Assembly: GCF_005239225.2 (NCBI RefSeq)
Contig: NC_133298.1
Location: 4,774,001-4,838,000, forward strand
DNA from: Populus alba
Taxonomy: Eukaryota; Streptophyta; Magnoliopsida; Malpighiales; Salicaceae
Direction: 5' to 3'
Length of the DNA: 64,000 bases
Below, piece after piece: positions 33,431 through 45,852 of the stretch. The notes below the pieces were generated by a model. The model did not search any database and was not told the origin of the DNA. It saw nothing but the letters and a program-made list of their open reading frames with translations. Within the stretch, counting starts at the first letter, position 1; every line of letters begins with the position of its first letter. The translations under genes were made by a program, and so were the position numbers.

Positions 33431-36400
33431 TTATATACCTCCAGTTCGACTGGGTAAAGGAGAGTTGGGACTTAGATCCAGGGATGGTTTCATTTTCACA
33501 TGATCCCTCAAAAGCTGCCGAGACACTCGATCAGCCAACACTGACTGTCCATCATAAGGTTCCCCTTGAGTAGGCCTCCCAAGCTGCTTTCCTATGAGAT
33601 CATTTTCACATGGAAACAGCTCTGAGAAGATGGGAGAACCTGGCTGCATTCCTCGAAAAAGATCAGGACTGGAATCATGATAAGCCAAGCCATTGGCATA
33701 TATACCATTTGAGTGATTTGGCATGTTCCCAAAACCCTCTTGGAAGTGAACTGAATGCTTCAAGTGATTAAAAGGTATAGCACCAGTGCCACCTGTCAGA
33801 GGTGTGGATGAGCCAGAAGTGGTCCGTGGGCTAGCTATGGGTGAAGGAGACATTCTTCCATTCAGATGTTGTGGCGACCTTGAATGCAAAAGAGGGCTTC
33901 CAATGGGAGAAACCGGGCACGATATGTTCCTTGGAATGTGTAAATCACTACAGATTTTGGGAATTGAAATCAGACAATAAGATGATGATTCCAGTAATGG
34001 CAGTGATATTGTGAGAGAGATAGATACCTGGTATGTAGACCAGTTTTTGAAACTCTAGATGAATGAACTGCAAGCCTCTCTGAATCCAAGGTGGGAAAAG
34101 TTCTTGCATGATTAATGCCCTGAAAAATGATCAATAGAACGCAGCAACACTTAACATAGCTGGTATCCAAGAGAGAAATGATGCAATAGACATGAAAAAC
34201 TGCTTGTTTGAGATCTCAAGAGTAGCAGCATGAAAATATGTTAACCAACAAACCAGTCAAAAGTTGCTAAATCTTTTTAGCCCAGGAACATTACTACCTA
34301 CGCAGGATTTCATGCAAACCTAAATCAAGGCACTTACAAAGAGACTAGCACTACATGAAAACACGCAAACATCGAGACTGTTACTACACTCTACAAGCAA
34401 GATGTATTGCCACTACATGTACCTCAGCCTTTCATCACAGATTTTAGGAGAGCCTGACTAATCCTTTTCTCATAAATGGAACTGTTTCTACATTCTTTCA
34501 AGCAGTCATTTGCTCCTTCCAGGTCTTGCTATCTTACAACATTAAGAGCACTTTAGTCGCTGTCACGAAGCATTAGTGAACTTCCTATACATTCACCAAT
34601 TTGTTCCAAAGTTGCTGATTGGTTCAGAAATCCAAATTTAAATGGAAAAATACAATTATCAAAAACTCCACCCAGATATTCTTCTAGAAGTGATGTTCTG
34701 GGACACTTAACCTTTACATGCACGTCCAGGTCATCAAATAACCAATTCATCTCCATGAACTCTTTCAACAAATCTACTGCACATAACAAGGCAATCTAAC
34801 TTATTACAAAAACATCTTATGGTTTTCGTCCTGCCCCTGCCTTTGATGACAGATCTAAAGGTGTCTCCCATGTCATACTTCTAACAAAAGCAGAGGAATA
34901 TGGGTTGTGTAACCTTCAACCCCAGACACATATTGGCTTATCAACTTCTCTAACAGGAGAGAAATCCAATGGTGTCTCTCACATACATAATAACAAAACA
35001 GAAAAATATAGGTTATTGTTTATACAGCCTCCCATTCAGTGCATGCATCCTCTTTGCTACACATTCTGCTTGTATCCTTACCAGTGCAAACTTCTCTCCA
35101 CAAATTCAGAGAAAGCACTCTATACCAGACTGTAAAACTATTATGACACAAAAAAAAAGATGACAAATTCCACAAATAACCAAACTTCTTTCTTTCAAAA
35201 GATGACAATTTCCACAAATAACCAAACTTCTTTCTTTCCCTAATTTTTGTTAGGCATCATTACAAATTCATACATTTATCATGGCATCAAAGGACTACAA
35301 AAAATGCATTTCAGCATCATATCAGAGATAAACTTAGCATGATGCATTTCCTCATTAAAACAAACAGAAAATACTAAAGGAAAGAAATAAAGTTCAAAAT
35401 CATGGCATGTGAAACTTTACCTCAGTAGAAATGAAAGGAAAACATGAAAAAAGGAAATACCAGAGTTTTAACTCCATTTGAAACCCCAGGGGGTGGATCT
35501 GTAGAATCAAGGCACAGAATAGGTCTTTCCAAAGGCGCAGGTAATTTTACAAAAGGATGCTCTAAAAGCTGGGAAGCTGTAGGACGATCTAGTGGATTGC
35601 GTTGCAAACATTGCCTTATAAAGTCCTTCCCTTCATCCGAGAGGTCCTCTGGAATTTCTGGGAGATCCTTGCTATTTCCAATTTTAAACATGGCAGCAAC
35701 CTTAAGCCCTCAAAACAAAGACATCAGACAATGAGAAGAAAAAACAGAATCAGATACCTGTGAAATCTTTATAAATGAGAACCGTGTGTCAAGATACATC
35801 AGAATAATTGACATAGGTATCCTTGGATCAACTAAAATATTTAGCTTTTAGACAGCATAACATTTAAATATCATCATATATAGGAATTACCCCTTCAAAC
35901 TGGCTCCAAGGTGGTTTTGTAGTAGCCATCTCCAAAACAGTGCATCCAAGACTCCATATATCCACAGCAAGATTACAGCCATTTGAGTTCCTTATAACCT
36001 GTGCAAACAATGAAAAAGAGGGTTTAATATAATATGGCAAACACCACATGATAAGGAAAGAAAGATCCAGCAAGAAAAGACTCTGACCTCAGGGGCCATC
36101 CAATAAGGGCTTCCCTTGAATGATAGTGGACATGACTGCCCAGTGATCTGCAAAACAGAGATTAGGTCAGTTGGGCAAGCAGGATATGACCATACGAGGG
36201 CAGGGAGTAAAACCAGTCAGCAGCACGTAAAACTTTTTTTCACCTAGTGCATGCACCCAAATGATATAAACTTAATAAATCAGTCTTCACAAGGTAGTTT
36301 TTCTAGCTGGTAAAGGATTACAAGAGCTGCCAAGTTGTCATATGCACCATTCAACTAACTCCATATCCCTAGATATACATAAATCAGCTCCTGTTCGAAC

Positions 36401-39113
36401 TGAAATTCATCTCATTTTGGAGCAAAAACTAAATGCCCACACTTACATGTTTTGCCATGCCAAAATCAGCTAATTTAACACGACCATTCGGATCTGCAAG
36501 TATGTTTGCTCCTTTGATATCTCTGAAGAAACAAGATATTCAACAAAATAATAAATGAATAAATAAAGAAGGAAAGGCAAGAGAATATTAAACAATGTTT
36601 AAGTTGAGAAAACAAATTGTTATAATTTAGAAGATCAAACAAAGGCGAGTCCACTCACCTATGGACAGTGCTTTTAGAATGCAAAAATGCAAGTCCTGAC
36701 AAGATTTGCTGGGTATAACTGCGAATAACTTGCTCGCCCAACTGCCCATACTCCTGGAGAAGTTTATATATGGACCCGCCAGATACATACTCCAAGTATA
36801 TATAAACTCGGTCACCAACCTGTTCAAAAAATCATATAGTAATTTCAATTGTTGATTCAAATTGCAAATTGCACACAATGCAGTAACACTACATGCCGAC
36901 TTATTGCACTATGGAGTTAAATAAGTCCAAACTCAAAGTGACCAGAAATTTAGTTTCTAGAGCACCACTATCAGGCTTTATGATCACTGACTATCATTCT
37001 AATCCTTACATAAAAGGACTGATTCTAATAGCCAAAGATTATGGTATAATAACGCAAGATTCGATATAAATATCAAGGGATTAAATTCAATAGCTCCTGC
37101 ATGCAAAAGATAAAGAACGGCGTGCATGAGACATACCGTCTCAGAACCATAGTACTGCACAATGTTTGGGTGCTGAAAGCGGCTTAAAAGAGAAATTTCC
37201 TGTCAAAAGACTGAAAGTAAGAACTTCTTCCAAAGTTATTTAAAGGTTAAATAATAATAACAGTAAAAAAACTGTAGGCAAGCAACAAACTTTATTTTGT
37301 TGTCACAGGAAACTTCAATGTTAATGCGTAATCAACTTACCTGCATCAACTGCTTAGCACTTTCTTTTGACTTGGCATCATCTGAAAACAATGTCACCTC
37401 CTTCATTGCACACATTTCACCACTTTCACTGAGCGATTGTAAAGGAAAAAATCAGAAATAATTTCACAAACATTAGGAAACTAAAGAATAGTTTAAAATG
37501 GCATTCAATCAAAAAGTGGATCCAGTCATGTAAGTTTTCATGAGAAAGAAGCCACAAAAAAATTATTAACTCAACTGATTGAAGTCATCTTTCCAAGTTA
37601 AAATTGAGGTCAGGATAGCAATTAGATAATTGTAGATCATTGACAGTTGAGTATTATGCATCAAAGGCATTTACATGCAAAATTGCTAAATCAAACAAAT
37701 TCAAGCATCTGCTTTTGGGGCTTATACCTGTTAAATCCAAGATAGACGTGTCCAAATGTGCCTCTACCTAGCAGCTTTCCTTTTTTCCAGCGAGATCCAG
37801 GGCTTGTTGGGTTCTCTGCCCTTCCTGGACTTCGTGGCACAGAAGGAGATGCTGCTGCCGAGTTTGAATGAGAAAAGGGAGAGGGGCTGGAAACTGTTAC
37901 AGGAGGGAGGGGTAGCCTGTGCCTTTGTTGTTTCCCATCATCTGGCCAGCTTGTCTGGGACTCGATTGTCCCTCCTGCTCTAGGATGAATTGGAGTAACA
38001 GCACCGCTCTGGACTCTGGAGCTGGGGCCAGGACTGATCACTCTTGGACTAGGTATTGGAGAACATTCAGGGCTACCCCTGCTTTGTTGCCAGAATAATT
38101 GTCCTGACATATCCCCTCCCATTGAATTATGTCCAGAATTGTAACCTGAACCAGGGCTGGAGCAGTGGCCAGATCCTAGTAAATTGACGTCTGGGTATGG
38201 CTTCCCAGCCCAGAAAGCGGAGTTTATGACTTGCTCAGCGCCAAATGCTCTCATAGGACTTCTGGAAGGACTTGACATGTAGCTGTCTGGAGCACTGCAG
38301 AAAGAACCATGTTTTGGAACCTGTAGATTTGGCACATGACTGCTTATAGGTCTCCGTTTAGGTGATGTTGGGGAGGTATGATTACCAAAAGAAAGGTTAG
38401 CTGGTTTCTTTGCCACTCTTGAGTTCACTTGGCTGACGGTAGCACAGTGATCCTTGACCATTGCACTTCAGTGGAAAATGCAGTTCATTTGCATGAGTTA
38501 AATGAGGTAGCAGATAACCCACAAATAATGAACATTTAACAAAAATTACAGAGTCTTACCTGGAAGGGCTGATAGCAATAGTTCTGGTCCCAAGGTCATA
38601 GTCAGTTGCCAGAGGACTACGATGACTTGAGTCCGCAGGATCTTCACTATCAGTGGAGCTCTCACTGAAAACTGAAGTAGTGGCCAGATCCCCATCTAAA
38701 TGATTTGACTTATCGCGAAGGCATCCAGGTCTTGGGAGAGGAAAAAACAATGATGACTTTGCACCGTTTTCCAATCTTGGTTTTGTTGATATACCAATTC
38801 CAGAGTCTGTACGCCCCACACTTGCAGGGTGCACGCCAGGAAGGGGAAGTGGTTGGGCATGGGGCCTCTCAGCAAAACTTTGACACCTAGAAACATGTTT
38901 TGATGAAGGTGATGGTGATCTTGATTCTGCTCGAGATTGAGATCCCCTCTCTGAGATAGTGTCACTGCAGCGTCTTCGAGAACCTCCAGGTCTACCATTT
39001 AGCTTACCATCAGATGGACTCTTAAATCTTCTGTGTAATGTATCAATAAAACTTTCCTTGTTTGCTTTCTTCTTCACTTCTTTAGATGATGACTTTCCCC
39101 ACCATGAAGGCAT
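33431..39113 (-). CDS. YDA: YODA-type MAP kinase kinase kinase
   Basis: Minus-strand exons: 39113-38560, 38465-37728, 37428-37341, 37199-37137, 36819-36659, 36522-36447, 36147-36088, 35998-35891, 35700-35461, 34119-34028 and 33947-33431, giving 898 aa. The N-terminal regulatory region is Ser/Pro-rich (MPSWWGKS start, then RSPSPS, SPGSGYNSG and PHP-like repeats). The kinase domain runs from about residue 410: Gly-rich loop GRGTFG 418-423, Lys440 in AMKEV, HRDIKGAN 534-541, DFG 554-556 and SPYWMAPEV, ending near residue 680. A second Ser/Pro-rich tail follows. This is the layout of Arabidopsis YDA (MAPKKK4), which acts upstream of MKK4/5 and MPK3/6 in stomatal patterning and embryo polarity. 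An in-frame ATG at 39158 would add 15 residues; 39113 fits the family start. Intron 9 contains a 41-bp-period duplication. Confidence 0.93.
35159..35238. repeat. Two-copy tandem repeat in a YODA intron
   Basis: The 39-base segment 35159-35197 recurs at 35200-35238 (period 41) with one or two differences. Intronic, no function visible. Confidence 0.85.
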
Positions 39114-40390
39114 CTTTTTCTCAATTTTTCTTTTTGGTTTTGAAGAATCACTATGCAAATTTTTCCTAAGCTATTCCATACTGATATCAAACATTCAACA
39201 TAGCATCTCTGTATGAAGTTTCGAACCACATGAACACCCTCGAATGCTTGATGTCTTAGAAAGTTCGAGTCCTTCGTTCAACAACGAAGTTCACTACAGG
39301 AGTTGCATGAAAATTGCAGCTAACATTCCAGGAAGGAAGTTTTGAGTGATATCGTAAACTTTCAGAGATTATAAACCTGCAGACATAAATTGAAAGGCCC
39401 ATCTTCAATACTATCAAGAAACTGAACATCTTCAAAAATAACAGAAATTAACCAAAAGTATAAAATTTACAAGAGCTAAACCACTAACACTGTCTCAGAA
39501 ACTTAATTGCAATAACACATTTGCATGAAGAAGAATAAATATGATTTCATCCTTTTAATTCTAATAACGCATTTGTATGAGCCAGCGAGTGTTAGTAAGA
39601 AGTCCAAAAACCCATTATTGACAGGTTTTTAGGTTTAACAAACAGCTTCAAGTCTAATTCCAGGAATATCCATTTGACTTCAATAATGGAAAGAAACATC
39701 AAATGTAATTTTCCAAGAAAAAGAAACAGTCCATTCTAATACTTACAAATCTAAATACAGGAACTGAAAAAACCCAAATTCCTTTAATATCTCTAACACA
39801 ATTATTAATCTCAGATTTTACTCTCTTTTTTTACAACTATAAAAAGAGCGAGCACAAAGTGGATTCCTTCACTCAGTTTCTTTCACATTCTATTCATTCA
39901 CGCCTATTTTCTCAGGAACCAAACAGACTCTAAAGACCTCAAATTGCTAAAGAGAAGAAAACTTTACCAAGCAGATCTAAACTTTTGAAAAACAAACATG
40001 ACGCGAACAACAAACACCGAAACCAAATTCATTTCCTTCAAAATATCAGTAAGAAAAAAATGGGGCATAAGAAAAACCCTTACTTTTCCATATGCTCGAT
40101 GAATCATCGAAGCTGAAGTAGAGGTAGATGAAGTGATTGATTAAAACAACAAATCTTCCAAGTTTGAACTTTGAAGAGTGAAAGAAGCAAAATTAAAAGA
40201 GACCCAATAAAAATCTGAATCTAAGAAATGAGAAAATGAGAGTAAGATTTCGAATTTGAGAGGTAGTGACGAGAACAAAAGAGATCGCGTTAGATAGAGA
40301 GAGATTTTGATAGAAGTGTAGAGAGAGAACAGAAAGACTGTCTGAAGTCTGAACTGTGACATGAACTTTGTATTCGCGTTGATATTTACC
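39114..40390 (-). promoter_or_regulatory. YODA 5' UTR exons and leader intron
   Basis: A donor complement CCTTACTTTTCC at about 40078 and an acceptor complement CCTGCAGACAT near 39377 indicate a leader intron of about 700 bases. Upstream, 40080-40390 is rich in short Glu/Leu-codon shadows and (GA)n runs and is the likely first leader exon and core promoter. Confidence 0.45.
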
Positions 40391-42379
40391 ATATTAATAA
40401 TTTAATAAAATATAATATAATACAACAGTGCTGCTGCTGCGGTTATTATTAATTTACTCCTATTATAGTATTATTATTATTATTATTTTGAATTGTTGAT
40501 TTTTTATTAATTTTGTAGCAGGGAAATTCTATGATGAGCTTGGAAACTCACTTCCTTCTGGTGTTCTTTTATGCTTGATTTTGTCTTGACATCATAGATT
40601 AGCAAAGATTATAGAACATAATTAAATTGTGATTTATTGTTTATTAATCATGGAATTTTATGTTTGAGATTCGGTTCAAATGATAGTTGTTCTTATTAAT
40701 TATTATTTTTAAATTTGAATTGAAGAAAAACAACTTGTGAGACAAACCCTTTATTATGGTTGTTATTGATATACCACCTTGAATATAAATTACATATATA
40801 AAGCTCAATTATGAAGGTTTAATATATTAAAGAGCAATATAAACTATATATTTAAATATTATCTAAGAATTTAAATTTTTTTGTTGAGATAATTATTTAA
40901 TATAGTATTAAAGATAAATTATACAAGCTTCAAGTCTTAAATAATTTTTACATGAAAGTTATGTTAAAGGATAATATAAATCATATATTAGAATTTTATT
41001 TTATAATTTAAATTCTTTGTTAAATAATGTTTTGACATGATATTAGAATTTTAATGACCAAACGGTCACGAGTTTAAATCTTATTATTTTTATTTTTTTA
41101 TTATTTAATTAATTACAAGGTAATGTAAGAATTTTATTTGAAAAAATATTTTAAATAATAATATAAATTATATTTTGATGGTAGGTCTTACATGCTAAAT
41201 AAAGTTAATTTTTGAGGTTGGAATTGCAAAGGAGGTTGGGGGGAAATCTCATGAATGAATTATTAAGGAAATTAACAGGAGAATGATGTAACAATGATAG
41301 ATGAAAATAGATGATTCTGAGAATATAACATGAAGGATAGAAGAATATAAAGATGCATTCCAGGTGTGTGGTTTCTTTTTCTTTTTGGACGGTTTGAGAT
41401 ATCATGGGAGCTGTTAGTAGCCCGCAATTAATAAGCACCTTGCAATGACTGATCCAAATTGAAATCAGTTGTTGACTGCATTAATGGAATAAGATTGAAG
41501 GAACTGCAGCGGCGGCATCGTCGTCGTCGTCGTCATCTACAAACAACACATCAATCTCTACATGATTATTTGTCAAGAATGCAGCATGTAACAAGCTTAG
41601 ATAGAACCTAGTATACTTAACAATGGAGACATAAGTTATCACGGCAAAGGCTCGACATTAAGGAAAAAAGAACCCATCTAGACAACCAACTGTTAAATTA
41701 AAAATCAGGTAACCTAATTCGGATATAATAATAATAAAATTAAAATAATGTTGTATGAATGTGAACCCTTGAAAATTTCTAAACTTTCGGTCAAAGCATC
41801 ATCTCCACTGGGTGAGCAGCACTGAAGGGTTTTTGTCAAGAATATATTTCCATGGAATCACCTTTTTACTGTTTTGTTAGAAGTCGAGACCTTGCTAGGT
41901 TGGCATATATAATTAGATAATATGGTTTTCTGGCAAATGGGAGGGAGGGATTCATGCAATTTGCTTTTATGGGGTTATATATATATATATATATAATGTG
42001 TCATGGACGGTGGATCAATCCACTTTTAATTTTACAACAATAATTAATGTGCTAGGTAATAATAGCTTACAGCGAACACAGATAAAGAGATAACGTATAA
42101 CTATATATGGATGCCTCATATGGTTAGCCAATCGGCTTGCCTCAAAGTCGCTTAATTAGAGGAAGGGAAGCTTTCATGTTAAGGTTCCGGGCTAGTTTGT
42201 ATATACTTGATTAATTTCATGAATTTTAAATTAATAATTAGATAAATATCAAGGTTGCATGGAGAGGGGGTGTGGCTAGCTTAGTATAATTAGCTAGCTA
42301 GGAAATTAAGAGAAACGAAAGATGGAGATGGAGAGAGGACGGCATGGAATTAAGGGGAGGGAGATTATGTACGTGCCTG

Positions 42380-42445
42380 CCTAATTAACCCGAGGCATCA
42401 GCCTTGCAAGGGCCTAATTAACCCGAGGCATCAGCCTTGCAAGGG
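42380..42445. repeat. Perfect 33-bp tandem repeat, two copies
   Basis: 42380-42412 is repeated exactly at 42413-42445; each contains AATTAACCCGAGGCATCAGC. A third partial start follows at 42446. An inverted, imperfect copy lies at 42613-42635. Confidence 0.92.
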
Positions 42446-42635
42446 CCTAATTAAGTGACAAAAACACATGCATTTGTGCCTAATCAAGTGCTAATTAACA
42501 TTGCATGTGTTTTCTTTTCTTGCCAAAACACAAGCATGAGGTAATTAAGGAGGAGGAATTAATTCATCTCTTTCTCTTACAACATGTTGTCAGATAAAAA
42601 GTCAAGCCATGGGGGCTTATGCCTCGGGTTTAATT
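42413..42635 (+). other. Candidate long foldback (possible small-RNA precursor)
   Basis: The outer arms AATTAACCCGAGGCATCAGCC (within 42415-42436) and GGCTTATGCCTCGGGTTTAATT (within 42614-42635) pair with two or three mismatches or bulges. An inner perfect 12-bp stem pairs AAAACACATGCA (42461-42472) with TGCATGTGTTTT (42502-42513). I do not recognise a known miRNA in either arm. Function is unproven. Confidence 0.4.
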
Positions 42636-43531
42636 TCTTGCCAAGAATGTCAAACATCTCACTCTTTTGACAATCTTTCTCATTAATAATTAAATATCCA
42701 TTTGACTTCTCTATTGTAAGCCTAAGAGCTCACCTGGGCTTCGAATAATACTAAAAAAAAAAAAAAGTCAAAAGATATGTAATTGATATCAGCCCATGCA
42801 AAAATCCATATTTCTCGCGAAAAAAATATATACGTCTCCAAGTCAAAAGGTTAGGGAAAAAAAAAAAACCTTGCGATGCATTCAAAAATCTACAAAATAT
42901 TATCTTTTCAGAAATTAAAATATTATATATGTGTACAATCTGTTGTATATGATAGCTATTTGACACACTTGTCATCACGGCTGTAAATTCTTCTTAAAAA
43001 AACTGCAGGCTATTTTTCAAAAACAAGTCAGAATATAAATTAAAAAATTTATGGAAGTATCTAATCAATTAAACTGATAATTATTGATATAAATAAAAAA
43101 ATTATTAATAATAATCAAAAGATAAACTGAAAAAATTAAAAAAATTAATATAGGTTAAAATATTTAAGATCACAATACAGGTCATTTACCTGATTGTGTT
43201 TAATGAATTTATTTATAAAAATTAATAAATAAAAAATATCAACACACATATAAAGCTATTGAATAAAATAAAAAGGAACAAAAAAAATGCAAGATTGCAT
43301 ATATTAAAAATTTTATAAAAAAGTAAAATTTCAATGACCAAATTAAAATTTTTCAAAAATCTCACCATTACAGTTTACAATGAAATGTGAGAGGGGTAAT
43401 AGTAAATGTGTCTGCATACCTTTTTAAAAAAATCAAAAAAGAAAAAATAATTTTACATATAAAATTAAATTTGAAATTAACACCGATAATAATTAAAACA
43501 TGCAAACAATAAACTTGATTGTCTAACAATA

Positions 43532-44960
43532 GCTCTAATACCATTGTTGATTTCTTAATATCATACACGTAGTGGAAGCAATAAAAAAATTATTCGGGAA
43601 TCTCTAGGATCTCATTAGACAGATATAGAGTTGTTTAAGAATTTATTACTTGAAGATTTAATCTTCTTTAACTTTAAATAATTCTTTAAAGGCTGAGTTG
43701 TTGTAAACGACAAATCATCTAATTATCAAGTCTCCAACGATAATCTATATGAACCACTAGTAAAAATCTTTCAAATTCTTGTTTATGATTAGAGAGACTG
43801 TTATGTTTAGAGTGTTAGCATTCTATTTCGTGACTTACGTAGTTTTTATGTATAACATACAATCATACAAAAATAAGAGATATAACTTACTATTTATATA
43901 AAAAAAAATTAAAAAACCATATAAATTAGCAAAACATCAACTTGCTCCCTGAATAATATCCATATATTAATTCATGATAATTTTAGAAATTAATTCAATC
44001 AAGTCCTTACTTTATTTTTCTAAGTCTAGAAATATAATTCATGTATTAATTATATTTTAGCCTTTAATTTCTAAAATATATTTTAATTAAGTCATACTTA
44101 ATTAAATCATCTCAATTTAATTTTCGACTAATGGTTCTTCATGTGAGTAACCCATTAGGTTTTTAATATGTTGGTTTAAATATAAATTATAATTCAATAA
44201 ATTAAATTAAAATTAAACAATTTAATTTATTATCAATTCAATAATTAATTAATTTTTATTTGAAAATCATGTGCATCATTTAGTAACATGTCATGATCCT
44301 TAAAACATTAAAAAAGTCTTTGTGGTTTGACTTAACATTTTAGTGATCGATTTCTCGGTGATCAATATCCTTTTATCAATAAACATTGAGTATGTCTGCT
44401 AGTTAAATCATGTTTATTCTTTGCATAATAGTCATTGATCGTTTGAATAAGATTTGAAATCCTTTTCAGATCTAATTCCATTTTGGCTAATGATTTCTTG
44501 GTCAATACAATTTGAAAACATATGAAATATTTTTTTTTAATTCACATAAGGTGATGAATCATCTTTTGATCATTCAAGTACCTTCATATAGTTCACGTTG
44601 TATTCAATGTCTATCATTACATTACCTCGATTAAGATAACATGCAACATGATCAAATCATAACATTTTTTATACAAGATAACTTAGTGATATTAAGTCTA
44701 AAAATCACCTGTATAACAGTTATTTGAGCCTTTTCATAAACATAAGTGATATCTTCATATGAAGTTCTTTATGCGAGCCAGTTCAGTATACATGTCTTAT
44801 AACAAACACTTACATATTAGTTCTACGTATCCTTCATACCTTAACTTATGAAAACAACTATTATATTTCATAAAAAAAAACATAATATATACCAATCTCC
44901 ACAGTCTTAATAAATGTCTAATATTTAAGAGAGCATTAACTATTAATATATTTAGAAACA
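43532..44960 (-). mobile_element. LTR-retrotransposon remains with primer-binding site
   Basis: 43532-43543 reads GCTCTAATACCA, the complement of TGGTATTAGAGC, which is close to the tRNA-iMet primer-binding site of Copia elements (TGGTATCAGAGC). It abuts TGTTGATTTC at 43545, a plausible LTR terminus on the minus strand. The LTR-like sequence to the right is AT-rich and its far end, around 44.9 kb, is uncertain. No gag/pol frame is seen on the internal (left) side. Confidence 0.45.
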
Positions 44961-45387
44961 ATGCTTTGATGTAGTATAAATCTAATAGTTATAACAACTT
45001 TATAATTTTTTTTGCAGAGTATTTTTATTACATGAATTTTATCTTCACTCTAAATTTATTAATCTAACTTTATATGAATATTAAAAATAAATTAATTATT
45101 CATTAGTAATAAATATATATTTCCATGAGCATAATAATGCCACCACATATTGACTAAATAACATAATATAAAATTTAATACACACACTTTGTAAATCACT
45201 TGGCACACCGACATTTGTTTGGTTGCTTTTTAGGTTTTTAGTCTTTACAACTACAATAGTACTGTATATAATTTTTTTCTGCATAGGATTTAACAAGTGC
45301 TGTGCAAAACAGAGCTTCTACTTTTACATTTATTTCTATTTGTTTGTGTTTTTTTAACTCACAGAGACATCATGAGTTCGTCGTGAT

Positions 45388-45617
45388 ACCCAGCATCCAA
45401 ATACCAACTCCGAAAGTCCTCGAAATCTCCACTGGATCACCCTCTTGAAATCTCCATTGGATCGCCCTCGCCCAGCACAACTCCGAAAGTCCTTGAAATC
45501 TCCATTGGATCACCCTCACAACTCCGAAAGTCCTTGAAATCTCCACTGGATCGCCCTCGCCCAGCATCCAAATACCAACTCCGAAAGTCCTTGAAATCTC
45601 CACTGGATCGCCCTCGG
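45388..45617. repeat. Minisatellite with about five copies of a 'GAAATCTCCACTGGATCGCCCTC' type core
   Basis: Variable-length units share CCGAAAGTCCTTGAAATCTC and the following CCACTGGATCGCCCTC. Longer units add CCCAGCATCCAAATACCAACT. The minus strand stays open over the array (repeating GDPVEISRTFGV), but no gene context supports coding. Confidence 0.88.
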
Positions 45618-45852
45618 CTCTCTTGAGAGGCTGAACCCTCAATTCTCCTCCTCCGACGTATTCCTCCCTCCCTCCCTCTCCATTTGTATCCCTCAAATTC
45701 TTTGATCACGTGTCCTAAAAATGGTTAGCGTTGGTCTATACTGGCTAGCCCACTAACAGAATAATGCCTAATTTTCATGCCCTGACAAGAAGAATGAATC
45801 AGCAACTGTAGCATGACACCTTCTCAGCTTAACAACAACATTAAAAGGAAGA
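45618..45852. other. Spacer between minisatellite and LSI2-like pseudogene
   Basis: A short C/T-rich stretch (CCTCCCTCCCTCCC) near 45660 and nothing else supportable. Confidence 0.5.

Larger units (their letters stand above)
40391..45387. other. Gene-free AT-rich intergenic block
   Basis: About 5 kb without a supportable gene. It contains an (ATT)n run at about 40460-40485, a (CGT)n run at about 41517-41533 and a (TA)n run at about 41975-41995. The foldback at 42380-42635 and the LTR remains from 43532 are listed separately. The rest looks like decayed repeats. Confidence 0.6.

Noticed and set aside
42380..42445. CRISPR-like direct repeat
   Set aside because: Only two adjacent copies with no spacers, in a plant genome.
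45370..45696. 108-codon open frame on - (GDPVEISRTFGV repeats)
   Set aside because: Open only because the minisatellite unit lacks stops; no splice sites, promoter or family resemblance. Kept as a repeat.
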